Source of the DNA: Platanthera guangdongensis
Lineage: Eukaryota > Streptophyta > Magnoliopsida > Asparagales > Orchidaceae
NCBI GenBank assembly: GCA_039583875.1
Contig: CM077167.1
Coordinates: 145,965,010 to 146,029,009 of the forward strand
Length of the DNA: 64,000 bases
Reading direction: 5' to 3'
Part shown: positions 32,711 to 44,169 of the stretch, one piece after another
Layout of the letters: each line of letters begins with the position of its first letter
Numbering within the stretch: the stretch's first letter is position 1
The notes under the pieces: model-generated
Seen by the model: the letters and a program-made list of their open reading frames with translations, nothing else
What the model was told of the DNA's origin: nothing
The model's database searches: none
Made by a program: the position numbers and the translations under genes

Positions 32711-33270
32711 GCTTATGGCTCACACCAGTTGAAGGTGCATGAGTGAAATTATCCCGTCCACGACTTAGAGTTAGCGGCGGTCATCTTTGCACTAAAGTTA
32801 TGCCGAGATTATCTGTATGGCGTGAAAGTGGATATCTCTACAGTCCATAAGAGCCTAAAGTATTTGTTGGAGCAGAAGGACCTGAATATGAGACAACAAA
32901 GGTGGCTGGAGTTCCTTGGGGACTACACCTTTGCGATTCATTATACTCCCGGGAAGGCAAATGTGGTCGCTGATGCCTTGAGTCGGAGGGCTCCGGGAAG
33001 GGCAACTTGGTTGCAGAGGCACGATGAACGTCTAATCCAGGAGCTGGAAGCGTTGGAGATTTCTTGTATTGACAAGAATTCCTCAGCCAATGCATGTCTG
33101 AACTGGACAGAGGTGCAATATGACCTTGCGGACAGGATTCGACGAGCAACAGAGCTGGATAAAAGTCTCCAACATTATGCAAAGGACGGGACAGAGGCCA
33201 AATGCTCCTGGGATGACGGCCTTTTGCGGAAAGAGGACCGGTTGTGCTTCCTGAGTATGGGTAAATTATG
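32711..33270 (+). pseudogene. pol: Gypsy-B RNase H
   Basis: The frame from about 32706 gives [13 protein letters not shown], a TGA, then [50 protein letters not shown] and AKDGTEAKCSWDDGLLRKE. The TDHKS motif is TVHKS, so a catalytic acid is gone. Stop at 33269-33271. Confidence 0.88.
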
Positions 33271-34040
33271 AGAAGAGTTGATGTACGAAGCTCACTTTCC
33301 GAAGTACTCAATTCACCCTGGGAGCACAAAGATGTTCATGGACATGAAAAAGCTGTTTTGGTGGCCAGGACTGAAGAACGATATCGCTCATTATGTAGCC
33401 AAATGCCAGACTTGTGCTTTGGTAAAGGCAGAATGCTAGAAGCCTGGCGGTTTCTTGAAATCGTTGCGGATTCCGGAATGGAAGTTCGATATATTTCAAT
33501 GGAGTTCGTGCATGGGTTGCCGAGATCTCAATGTGGAAATGATTCAATCTGGGTGATTGTAGACCGGTTGACAAAAGTGGCGCACTTCCTTCCGAACAAA
33601 CGGGACGATTCAGTGGAGATTTTGGCAAAGCTCTATGTGGAGCAGATCGTACAGCTACATGGTGTTCCTCGTAGCATTGTGAGCGATCGGGATGGGCGCT
33701 TTACATCGAATGATTGGAGGCTAATCCATCAGCTGTTGGGCACGAAATTGATATTCAGTATGACCTTTCATCCACAAACGGATGGCCAGACTGAGAGGAC
33801 CAACAGAACTATGAAAGATATGTTCTACATGTGCGCCCTGGACTTTGGTAGGAGATGGGAAGATCATCTCTATCTGGTGGAGTTTGCCTACAACAACAGC
33901 TACCAAGCGAGCATCGGTATGACACCGTTTGAAGCTCTGTATGGTCGGAAGTATCGTACGTCGTTAGCTTGGGCAGAAGAAGGTGAAGCCAAAGTGTATA
34001 GGCGTAATGAAGTCGATGAAGCGAACTCGACGATATGCAC
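33271..34040 (+). pseudogene. pol: Gypsy-B integrase, first part
   Basis: Includes the finger region and core: SMEFVHGLP (Asp changed to Glu), IVSDRDGRF (Asp) and DGQTERTNRTM (Glu). A frameshift near 33490 and a stop at about 33437 break the N-terminus. The core reads on to SLAWAEEGEAKVYRRNEVDEANS and is then cut by Gypsy-C at 34041. The rest is at 46391. Confidence 0.88.
34036..34040. repeat. Gypsy-C target-site duplication, left copy
   Basis: TGCAC directly before TGTAACG. A second TGCAC lies at 45862-45866, three bases (GTG) past the CA at 45858. Confidence 0.7.
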
Positions 34041-34509
34041 TGTAACGCCCTCGATTTTTCGATGATTTTATTTGTTTGGGCAACGTCATATTTATGACGT
34101 CGTGGCGTTACTTTTAACGTCGAGTTGACGGCGCAATGTCGATAAGGCATTTTCGCGTCCGTGCGGTCGAGTAGGCCGATATCTTGTTGTAATGTGAAGA
34201 TTTTGCATTTGGAATTTAAGTTAAAAAATTTTGGACTTGCTCGTCAAGTTTCGTCGCAATCCGAGCATTTTTGGAGTCTCGGCGTGCGATTGAAGTTTTG
34301 GATTGTTTATGTTCGCCGTATACTTCGAAGATTAATATCTCGGGAATGGCTCGTTGGATTCTGGTTTTGATTTTGCCATTAGATTTGTAGCATTAGTGTT
34401 CGCCTTCGGTGCAAGTTTCGTTTAATTCGGCGCTCGTTTGGGCTTCCGTGCTGAGTCTTCTCGAGAAGGTATGGTTCTACTCGATTAACCCATTTTAGAT
34501 TTTACTCGG

Positions 34510-35700
34510 GCGCCATTTTGAGGGTCAAAACGGCATTTTATCAAAAACTGGTCAACATGAATTTCGTTCGTCTCGACGATATCTACAACTTTCATGTTTA
34601 CCACTTTTCGAATTGAAGCAGTTTTGAACCTCTAATTCCGTTGTTTCTGCAATAGCTCGAGTGGTGAGCTGCTACTCGAGTATATGCTGCTTCTACTCGA
34701 GTAATTCATGTTTTAACTCGCGTAATGAGCCTCTACTCGAGTATATTATGTTACTACTCGAGTAGGTATGCTACTACTCGAGTAGGTATGTTGTTACTCG
34801 AGTAGGTATGCTGTTACTCGAGTAGGTATGCTGCCACTCGAGTAGGCTGTTTCGTTTTACATTCAGACATCGTTTTGAGGGTAAAACGGCGTCGTATAAA
34901 CAAATGGTCAACATGAAATTTGTTCGTCTCGATGAGATCTACAACTTTTATGTTGACCACGTTTCGATTTGAAGTAGTTTTAAACACCTAATTTCGTTTT
35001 TTCCGCTATAACTCGAGTGGTGAGCTGCTACTCGAGTATATGCTGCTTCTACTCGAGTAATTCATGTTTTAACTCGAGTAATGAGCATCTACTCGAGTAT
35101 ATTATGTTACTACTCGAGTAGGTATGTTACTACTTGAGTAGATATGCTGTTACTCGAGTAGGTATGCTGCTACTCAAGTAGGTATGCTTCCACTCGAGTA
35201 GGCTGTTTCTATCTGCGCTCAGAGGCCGTTTTGAGGGTCACAACAGCATCGTATCAAAATATGGTCAACATGACATTTGTTTGTCTCGACGCGATCTACA
35301 ACTTTCATGTTGACTACGTTTTGATCTGGAGCCATTGTAGACCTCTATTTTAGATTATTCCCGAAACTGCTCATAGATTTCCCGTTCGGCGTACCCACTC
35401 GAGTTCTATGCCTTCTATCTCGAGTAGACCTGATCTACTCGAGTCCTAAGCCTTTTATCTCGAGTACCTATGTCTATCTCGAGTTCCCCAAGCCTACAAC
35501 TCCAGTCTCCATCTCGAGTAAGCCCCTCCAACTCGAGTAAGCCCCTCCATCTCGAGTAAACAGATTTCTACTCGAGTAGTCTGTACAGTCTAAGTTCGGG
35601 CATTATGTTGAGGGTCAAAACGGTGTCATATGAACAAATGGTTAACATGAAATTTGTTCGTCTCGACGAGATCTACAACTTTCATGGTGGAAACGTTTTA
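34510..35700 (+). repeat. Gypsy-C LTR higher-order repeat with CTCGAG palindromes
   Basis: Units start at about 34511, 34869, 35224 and 35604 with CGTTTTGAGGGTCAAAACG, itself an 8+3+8 inverted repeat. Each then has ACATGAAATTTGTTCGTCTC and a cluster of the palindrome TACTCGAGTA spaced about 20 bases apart. Dozens of CTCGAG sites are present. The 3' LTR repeats this at about 42805-44000. Confidence 0.9.
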
Positions 35701-35776
35701 ATTTGAAGTAATCCTAGAGCTCTATTTTGGGTTCCCGCAAAACCGCTCGAAATAACCCGTTTTTGACAAAACGTTT

Positions 35777-35781
<5 letters not shown>

Positions 35782-35871
<90 letters not shown>
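35782..35871 (+). repeat. AT dinucleotide microsatellite in Gypsy-C 5' LTR
   Basis: About 45 uninterrupted AT units. It lies just downstream of the palindrome repeats and upstream of TCTTGGACTTAGG, where a TATA box would be expected. The Ile-Tyr ORFs across it are artefacts. The 3' LTR has a similar run at 44076-44168. Confidence 0.95.
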
Positions 35872-35873
<2 letters not shown>

Positions 35874-37746
35874 TGGACTTAGGTTTTAGAACCAAAACTT
35901 CATCTTCTCCGTTATTTTTCTCCCGAACCAGAGCAGCGAGCGAGAGAGAGAGTTTCTTTTTCGTGAATCTTCCGGTGGCCGCCGACGGTTCTCCGGTGCT
36001 CGAAATCTTCAACCGAACTTAGATCCGGAAAGCTCTCGCCGAGAGCTACGCTATCGTGGTAATTTCTTCCCCATTCCTCGAGTTTTTTTCGTTAGGGTTT
36101 TTCGGCCCTAATTCCTTTTCTGCCATTTTTGTCTAAATCTCAACTTCTCCCGTGTTCTTTTGCCCCGATCTACGACGCGGAGCGATTCAGAGAACCTTTT
36201 CCGGTACAGCCAAGGCAAGTGGTGGTTTTCCTTCGTTGCTTCTCGTCCAGTTTGATGCTAACCATTATGCCTTTGTTCCTTAATTTTCTTGCCTTTTTGT
36301 GTTGTTTTTTACAAACTATGGTTATGTTTAGTCCTTCTTGTAGATCACTCAAAAAAATTATAAAATCTAGTCATGGTAATTTCAATCTTGACTAGGTGCG
36401 TACAAACGTCCTTAGAATGTTTTATCGGTGAATTAAATTATTTCGTCTATCATTGTTGGACGTGTTAGTGTCTATATAGGATTGTAAATCGTTTCCAAAG
36501 GTTGATCGACCATGTCTTTAATCTAGAAATGTCATGTAGAATCCGATGTGCCAAGTCCCGAGATGTTGGTGTTGTGGTTTCTTTGGTTTTTTTTCATTGG
36601 TTTCAGGAGTTAGTGGGCGTGACCACCTCCGCAAGGTTATTTCCTTTATTAGTACCTTTTGGAACTCTACCGGTGTTTTGGGCATCTGCGGTGTATGGTG
36701 GAGTGTATGAATCTCTCCCGCAGTTAAACGGATTTAATCTTCGTGAGGGGTGTGTCCAGCTAAGTGACCATCTCGCCCGTGTTTTTAGGTAGAGAGACCA
36801 CAAGTGGTTAATAAAGGTTATGATTTACTCATGTTCGTCACTTTATTGCCTTGAGCTTATGGTGTGTTTGCATTGTACGTGATGATTCACGTGAGTGTTC
36901 CTTTTCTGTTTGATGCTTAATTCGTACTTTATGTCAGTATTTTTGGTCTTGGGTTGGTACCCCTTTTGACCTTTGTTTACCTTTGCTTAATTTTTTTGCC
37001 ACCATTTGTACCTACTTGCTGAGGCGTTCTGTTTTTTTGGAATGCCTTAGGTTCAGAGCCGTAGCAGGTAGTGGAGCTGGTTTTGGACTCTCTTAGCGGC
37101 AGTGTCAGTGGTGGTTTTGCACCTCACCGTAGCGAGGTAGTTGTCGTTCAGTTTTTTTCTTTTTCCTAGTTCAGACATATTGTTTTACTGTGGGTTCGTG
37201 TCAGATTGTTGACGCCCACAGAGTTTTTGATGTTGTCACTTGCTAGCTGCTCATTTCTTTAAAATAGATGTGGTTTACTTGATCTCTGGGAGGATTTATG
37301 CTAGGAATGCATGTTAGGTATTTTCAACTATAACATCTACTACTATTACTTCATACATTACATGATTTGAAACTCTAACCCGTTATTTTTAGTGACCGTA
37401 AAAGCTATCTTTCCTACTATAATAAATTTAGAGTTCTATATGGCATGAGTTGTCCTTTGGGAACGTTTATTCTCATGTAGGATGTTTGAGTTAATCTAAT
37501 CAAGTATTTTTCCGCAACATATCATATATTTTAATCTGTGGACTAGATGAGCCACTAAGCCGAGTGATACGGCTAACTTCTACTCGTAACTGATTTTCCT
37601 TAAAATAACTTTAAAAGAACCTTTCTTCATGTTTAGTTGGTGTCTGCCTGAGCGTCCGCAGTTATCCCCTGCTGACATGGCATCATGACGCGCATTTTCC
37701 CTTACTCTGATAAGCTTTATTTGCGGTGAAAATGCGGGTTGTGACA

Positions 37747-38442
37747 GTTGGTATCAGAGGGAGGTTGCTTGATAATTTGTCAGGCAACCTTTCCTTGTTG
37801 GTATTAGGTGTTTAGCATCATATCATACACACACTGATATGTCATCAGTATGTCTTGGCTGAAGCATGAACACTACACTCATAGCATAACATGAAGTATA
37901 CGGGGGATATTATGAAGTATGGGATGCATAATATGTGTCTGTATATGGATCCACCATAGGGGCAACATGTGAGGGTTATGTAGTATGGGATGCATAACGT
38001 CACCACATGAATGCGACTAGCACGTTTCTTGTTCGTTGCATGAGAATGTCTGGTAGTATGGGATGCATAACATTTTCATGTGTACGCCGCTCATAACATG
38101 CATTAGGGCCTTTTTAGAATGCATAGCATAACATTACATAAGCACAACGTGCCAAGCTAAAGATTTGCGGGATGACATATGTACACACATGGTTTTAAAT
38201 CAAAAAAAATAATAATAATAAAGAATACATGCATTTATATCATAGGCACAAGAGTCAATAGGATGAGAGGATATCATCCTAAGTAGGACATAGTATCATT
38301 ATAAAAATCCCATAGCAAGTTGCAGCGTAAGCAAGTGTCTTTTAAGTATGGTCTGAACTAAGTGGTGTAGTCCTAGTTTAAGCTAGAGTTTTAATGAGGT
38401 GTTACGTGTTTTTTTAGAATGTAGCATGTGCGTGTTACGACC
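37747..38442 (+). other. Gypsy-C leader with primer-binding site and short direct repeats
   Basis: TGGTATCAGAGGGAGGTT at 37749-37766 matches the complement of the tRNA-iMet 3' end except for CC to GG. AGTATGGGATGCATAA is repeated at 37917, 37982 and 38055. No ORF is supported before the gag ATG. Confidence 0.75.
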
Positions 38443-39262
38443 ATGTCAACTCCCCAGTCTGAGAGCGAGTCGTCAGGTACGCGGGGTGAGGCAATGATTG
38501 TTGAACTACGCCAGAGCATGGAGACCATGGCAGGTCAGATCGTGGCAATGCAAGCACAGTTGCAGGCATTGTTGGCTACCACCTTAGGACAGCATCCTGG
38601 TGAGTAAACCCCCGTAGTGATTGGGTATGAGAGTGAGATCAGTAAATTTAATAAGTTTGCTTCTGAGTTGAGAGCTGCTGAGGAGCGCAGGGTTAAAGGT
38701 TTCTTGGGCGGTCTCCAAAATTACATTCAGCAGTTTGCCAATACTTACCAGTCTGAGACTAATGCGAGGACAGTATAAGTTGCTCTTGAAGTTGGGACCA
38801 TTGGATATGCTAGGAATCATGATATGATACCGAGGGAAGAGAAGAGGAAGGGTGTTGAGCATGGAAGCTCTAGGGCATCCGTCCCTTCTTCAAAAAAGAA
38901 AAGTGGAGAAATATGTAGCTTATGTGGTCGACCTAACCACCTTTTCGAAAGGTGTTTCAAGAGAAGTGCCACTCAAAAGAAGCAGCGGGTGCTCGCCATC
39001 CAAGGAGTACGCAAGGGAGATCGGGTGTGCACGTTCTGCTCAAAGAAGGGACATGACGTGAGTCATTGCTGGTTGAAGGAAAAGACTTGCTTCCATTGCG
39101 GGCAGAAGGGACACCTGAATACTTCGTATCCCCAGGCTCAGTCCCCACTGCAGCCGGCCCCGCCTCGGGTTCTACCGCTGCCACAAAATCAGGACAAAGG
39201 AAAAGGTAAACTGATCGCGACGACCGAAGAAGAAACTCAGTCTTCAACCCAAGTGATTTCAG
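38443..39262 (+). pseudogene. gag: Gypsy-C gag, internally deleted
   Basis: The ATG at 38443 starts MSTPQSESESSGTRGEAM with a short helical stretch. A TGA follows at about 38605. Only the end of the capsid domain remains (SEISKFNKFASELRAAEE, GLQNYIQQF), so the main Retrotrans_gag fold is missing. Three zinc knuckles follow: CSLCGRPNHLFERC and CTFCSKKGHDVSHC are intact, and in the third, CFHCGQKGH, the last Cys is Tyr. The gag frame ends at TAG right after CAG-GT at 39262-39264. Confidence 0.83.
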
Positions 39263-39329
39263 GTTAGGTTCTATCTGGTTTTGTTATTGATTGAATAAGT
39301 TATGTATACGATTTTATAAGTAAATTAAG
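39263..39329 (+). other. Gypsy-C possible intron remnant between gag and protease
   Basis: An AT-rich 67-base stretch starts GTTAGG after TTTCAG and ends AAATTAAG. It is in the same place as the proposed intron of Gypsy-A and Gypsy-B. The flanks do not join in frame here by my reading, so an indel or a wrong site must be assumed. Confidence 0.3.
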
Positions 39330-40140
39330 GTAAAGAACCGTTGGACGCGTGTTCCTTTTGATTGTGTCGCTACCCACTCGTTCGTGGCTAGGCCCTTTGT
39401 AGAGCGTCATGGTTTGACCTTCGATCAGGTTGGTGACGTGTTTTGTGTCAAGTTTCCTTCTAGTGATTCTATGGTATCGGACGAAGATATTCAGGGTTGT
39501 CTGATTCAGTTATTTGTTTTTCTAGTGGTTGTTGATTTAAAGGTGATAGACCTGGAAGGTTTTGTGTAGTCTTGGGCCTGTACTGGTTGTCTAGGCTTGA
39601 CTCTGTTACCCAGTGTAAGGTTAAGTGCTTGGACTTCAAGATGGACGACGGTAAACCCAGGAGTGGTTATGGTTATCCGCGTCAGGCTTCTCCAGTTATT
39701 TCTGTGGTATGTGCTCGAAAGCTTTTAGATTCTGGGTGTTTTTCTTATTTGGTTCCAGTTCTGGAAACCAAGGTAGCTTTACTGTGTTTAGAGGAGATCT
39801 GTATGGTGCGTGAGTGTTCGGATGTTTTCCTAGCTAATATTCCTAGTCTTCCTCCTGTGAGGGACATAGAGCTCGTTGTAGTTCTGGACCATTTTGTGAT
39901 TGTATTTATAGTGGATGATGTCTTGGTGTATTCCCGCAATGCTGAGGATCATACTCAGTATTTGCGGTTGATTTTGTCGACCCTGAGGTAGCATAAGTTA
40001 TATGCAAAGTTGAACAAGTGTGAGTTGTGGCTACCCCAGGTGTCCTTCTTGGTCATGTTGTAAGCAAGGACGGTATTTCTGCAGACCCGACCAAGATTTC
40101 TGCGGTGATGGAATGAGAGAGACCTTCTACACCTAAGGAG
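39330..40140 (+). pseudogene. pol: Gypsy-C protease and RT remnants
   Basis: The protease site reads FDCVATHSFVARPF, so D-S-G is lost. Stops and frame changes follow. The ORF at 39572-39991 has ECSDVFLANIPSLPPVRDIEL, then jumps directly to DHFVIVFIVDDVLVYSRNAEDH. The RT fingers and most of the palm, perhaps 150 or more residues, are deleted, and the catalytic loop at 39905-39919 has an extra Val (FIVDD). After TAG the HKLYAKLNKCELWL block follows. Confidence 0.83.
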
Positions 40141-40720
40141 ATTAGGAGTTTCTTAGGCCTAGCTGGCTATTACAGAAGATTCGTGGAAGGATTTTCGGTG
40201 TTGTCTGCTCCTCTAACTAGACTTACTCAGAAGAATACTGCTTTCATTTGGAGTGATAAGTGTGAAGAGGCTTTCCAAGAGCTGAAGAAGAGATTATGTA
40301 CTGCTCCGATTTTAACCTTACCTACCGAAGGAGTTGAGTATGTCGTGTATGTTGATGCGTCACATATCAGACTTGGTTGTGTTTTAATGCAAGATGGTAA
40401 GGTGATCGCGTATGCACCGAGGCAATTAAAGACCCACGAGAGAAACTATCCTACGCATGATTTGGAAGTTTGCTGCTGTAATTTATGCGCTGAAGCTTTG
40501 GAGACACTTATTACATGGCACATTGTGCAAGATCTATACGGATCATAAGAGTTTGAAGTACGTCTTCACTCAGAGAGAACTAAATCTGCGCCAGCGTCGG
40601 TGGTTAGGATATGTGGTGGATTATGAAGTGGAAATTCTTTATCATCCAGGAAAGGCTAATGTAGTAGCCGATGCCTTGAGTAGAAAGACCGCTAAGATTT
40701 TTAATCTGTCGGTGCAGTCC
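40141..40720 (+). pseudogene. pol: Gypsy-C RNase H
   Basis: [63 protein letters not shown]. After a one-base shift near 40467 it continues [56 protein letters not shown]. The catalytic acids of VDAS and TDHKS are kept. Confidence 0.9.
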
Positions 40721-41760
40721 TTGGTAGAAGAATTTTTGTTGATGGATATTGAGGTTGGGAGTAGTACCGTGCCTGCTAGTCTAGAAGTAGAAGAACCCTC
40801 TTGGATTTCCCTTACTCGAGCACATCAGAAGGATGATCCTGATTTGTTGCATCTCTGGAATAGAACTGTGAAGGGAGAGCTACCTGATTTCTCTGTGGAT
40901 GAGTTGGACACCTCGAAGTATCGGGGCAGATTTTACGTCCCCGCCTTTGGTGATATTCGAGCTAAGATCTGTGCTGAAGCCCATGGTTCCAGTGTATCCT
41001 ACCACCCTGGTTCCACTACGATGTATAAAGATCTAAAGCAAATTGTTTGTTGGTCAGGGATGAAGAATGACATCACAAAGTTTGTATCGGAATGTTATAC
41101 TTGTCAGTGTGTTAAGGCTGATCATAGAAGGCCTGGTGGTAAGTTGATACCGCTTGATATTCCAAGTTGGAAATGGGAAAGTATTTCAATGGATTTCATC
41201 ACCGGTCTGCCAAAATCTCCCCGTGGGCACGACACAGTTTGGGTGATAGTCGACAGATTGACAAAGTGTGCTCACTTTGTGCCATTTAAGATTGGGTACT
41301 CGATGAAGAAGATAGCTGAGTTATATCTTGAAGAGGTCATCAGGTTACATGGTGTGCCTGTTAGCATCGTATTAGATCGGGACTCTAGATTTACGTCTCG
41401 CTTTTGGAAGAGTTTACATGAGGGTTTGGGTACCGATTTAAGGTATTCCACCGCCTATCATCCGCAGACTAATGGTCAGATGGAAAGGGTAAATCAGATC
41501 GTAGAGGATACGATCAGATGATATGTTTTGGATCATGGTGGTGCTTGGGATGAGCATCTCAGGCTCATGGAGTTTGCATACAATAATAGTTATCAAGTGA
41601 GTCTGCAGATGGCTCCATTTGAGGCCTTGTGTGGGAGGCGTTGTAGAACTCCACTGTTTTGGGCTAAATTTGGTGAGAGACCGTTGTTAGGTCCGGAAGC
41701 TCTTGAAGAGATGAATTGTGTCGTGACCCATATTCGGGAAAAGCTTCGTGTGGCTCAAGA
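40721..41760 (+). pseudogene. pol: Gypsy-C integrase
   Basis: Nearly intact. Finger: YHPGSTTMYKDLKQ and CYTCQCVKADH. Catalytic triad: SMDFITGLP, IVLDRDSRF and NGQMERVNQ. The only clear break is TGA at 41519-41521 after EDTIR. The downstream piece LMEFAYNNSYQVSLQMAPFE is in the same frame. Confidence 0.92.
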
Positions 41761-42226
41761 GCGCTATGAGAAATATGCTAATCTTCGAATGGTCGATCTG
41801 GAGTTTGCGGTTGGAGACTTGGTTTTTCTGAAGGTTTCTCCGATGTCTGGTGTTAAAAGGTTTGGAAGTAACTACAAGTTAGACCCCCGGTACGTGGGAC
41901 CTTTCCAGATTCTTGAGCACATCGGAGTGTCAGCTGATAGGCTGGATTTGCCTGCGACCTTCCCTAGTGTCCATGACGTGTTCCATGTGAGCCAGTTGCG
42001 GAGGTGTGTTCGTAATGATCGTCAAGTCCTCGACTCGATGCCCTAGATTCAGCCCAACCTTACGTTTGTGGAAGAACCTATTCGTGTTCTGGATTCTCAA
42101 GAGCGTGTGTTGCGGAGAAAGACCATCCCTATGGTCAAGATTCTTTGGAGAAATCAAGACGTCGAGAGCGCGACGTGGGAATTGAAATCAGCCATGAGAG
42201 AATCTCGTCCGCACCTCTTCTCTTAG
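41761..42226 (+). pseudogene. pol: Gypsy-C integrase GPY and chromodomain-like end
   Basis: VGDLVFLKVSPMSGVKRF, RYVGPFQILEHIG, HDVFHVSQLRRCV. A TAG at 42044-42046 interrupts. The same frame continues EEPIRVLDSQERVLRRKTIP, VKILWRNQ and ATWE to TAG at 42224. This is the Tekay/Del style of chromodomain-like tail. Confidence 0.88.
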
Positions 42227-42318
42227 TTTCGGGTATGTTGCTATATTTTCAGTTATGCATGGTTTTATCGATTTTGGCTTGGTTTTAGAGTTGTGATAAG
42301 TTTTGGGATGAAACTTCT

Positions 42319-42334
42319 TTTTAGGGGGAGTGAC
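42319..42334 (+). other. Gypsy-C polypurine tract
   Basis: TTTTAGGGGGAGTGAC directly before the 3' LTR. The 92 bases before it, after the pol stop, hold no gene. Confidence 0.75.
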
Positions 42335-44072
42335 TTTAACACCCCCGATTTTTCGATGATTTTATTTGTTTGGGCAACGTCATATTTATGACGTCGTGGG
42401 GTTTCTTTTAACGTCAAGTTGACAGCGCAATGCCGATAAGCCATTTTCGCGTCCGTGCGGTCGAGTAGGCCGAATTCTTGTTGTAATGTGAAGATTTTGC
42501 GTTTGGAATTTAAGTTAAGTAATTTTGTACTTGCTCGTCAAGTTTCGTCGCAATCCGAGCATTTTTGAAGTCTCGGCGCGCGATTGAAGTTTTGGATTGT
42601 TTATGTTCGCCGTATACTTCAAATATTAATATCTCGGAATGGCTCGTCGGATTCTGGTTTTGATTTCGCCATTAGACTTGTAGCATTAGTGTTCTCCTTC
42701 GGTGCAAGTTTCGTTTAATTCGGCGCTCGTTTGTGCTTCCATGCTGAGTCTTCTCGAGAAGCTATGGTTCTACTCGATTAGCCCGTTTTAGATTTTACTC
42801 GGGCGCCATTTTGAGGGTAAAACGGCGTTGTATCAAACAATGGTCAACATGAAATTCGTTCGTCTCGACGATATCTACAACTTTCATGTTGACCACCTTT
42901 CGAATTGAAGCCGTTTTGAACCCCTAATTCCGTTGTTTCTGCAATAACTCGAGTGATGAGCTGCTACTCGAGTATATGCTGCTTCTACTCGAGTAATTCA
43001 TGTTTTAACTCGAGTAATGAGCCTCTACTCGAGTATATTATGTTACTACTCGAGTAGGTATGCTACTACTCGAGTAGGTATGCTGTTACTCGAGTAGGTA
43101 TGTTGTTACTCGAGTAGGAATGCTGTCACTCAAGTAGGCTGTTTCGTTTTACGTTCAGACATAGTTTTGAGGGTCAAAACGACATCGTATCAAATAATGG
43201 TCAACATGAAATTTGTTCGTCTCGACGAGATCTACAACTTTGATGTTGACAACCTTTCGATTTGAAGTGGTTTTAAACCCCTAATTTTGTTTTTTCCGCT
43301 ATAACTCGAGTGGTGAGGTGCTACTCGAGTATATGCTGTTTCTACAAGAGTAATAAATGTTTTAACTCGAGTAATGAGCCTCTACTCGAGTATATTATGT
43401 TACTACTCGAGTAGGTATGTTACTACTCGAGTAGGTATGTTGTTACTCGAGTAGGTATGCTGCCACTCGAGTAGGTATGCTGCCACTCGAGTAGGTTGTT
43501 TCTGTCTGCGCTCAGAGGCCGTTTTGAGGGTCAAAACGGCATCGTATCAAAAACTGGTCAACATGAAATTTGTTCATCTCGACGAGATCTACAACTTTTA
43601 TGTTGACGCCGTTTCGCTCTGGAGCCATCTTATACCTCTATTTTTGATGTTTCCGAAACTGCTCATAGATTTCCCGTTCGGCGTACCCACTCGAATTCTA
43701 TGCCTTCTATCTCGAGTAGACCTGATCTACTCGAGTACTAAGCCTTTTATCCCGAGTACCTATGCCTATCTCGAGTTCCGCAAGCCTACAAATCGAGTCT
43801 CCATCTCGAGTAAGCCCCTCCAACTCGAGTAAGCCCCTGCATCTCGAGAAAACAGATTTCTACTGGAGTAGTCTGTACAGTCTGAGTTCGGGCATCGTTT
43901 TGAGGGTCAAAACGGTGTCATATGAAAACATGGTTAACATAAACTTTGTTTGTCTCGACGAGATCTACAACTTGCATGTTGGACACGTTTTGATTTGAAG
44001 TCATCCTAGATCTCTATTTTGGGTTCACACAAAACCGCTCGAAATAACCCGTTTTTGACAAAACTTTTTATA

Positions 44073-44169
<97 letters not shown>

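Larger units (their letters stand above)
34041..37746 (+). repeat. Gypsy-C 5' LTR
   Basis: 3706 bases from TGTAACGCC to TGACA. Order: unique 5' part, four copies of a 355-380 base repeat (34510-35700), an AT microsatellite, GA-rich transcribed-looking leader DNA, and a T-rich remainder. The small ORFs at 36129-36803 recur in the 3' LTR and are not genes. Confidence 0.92.

Noticed and set aside
36502..36792. 96-codon ORF (MIDHVFNLEMSC) repeated at 44596-44886
   Set aside because: Near identity is explained by the two Gypsy-C LTRs. It overlaps LTR leader DNA and resembles no protein I recognise.
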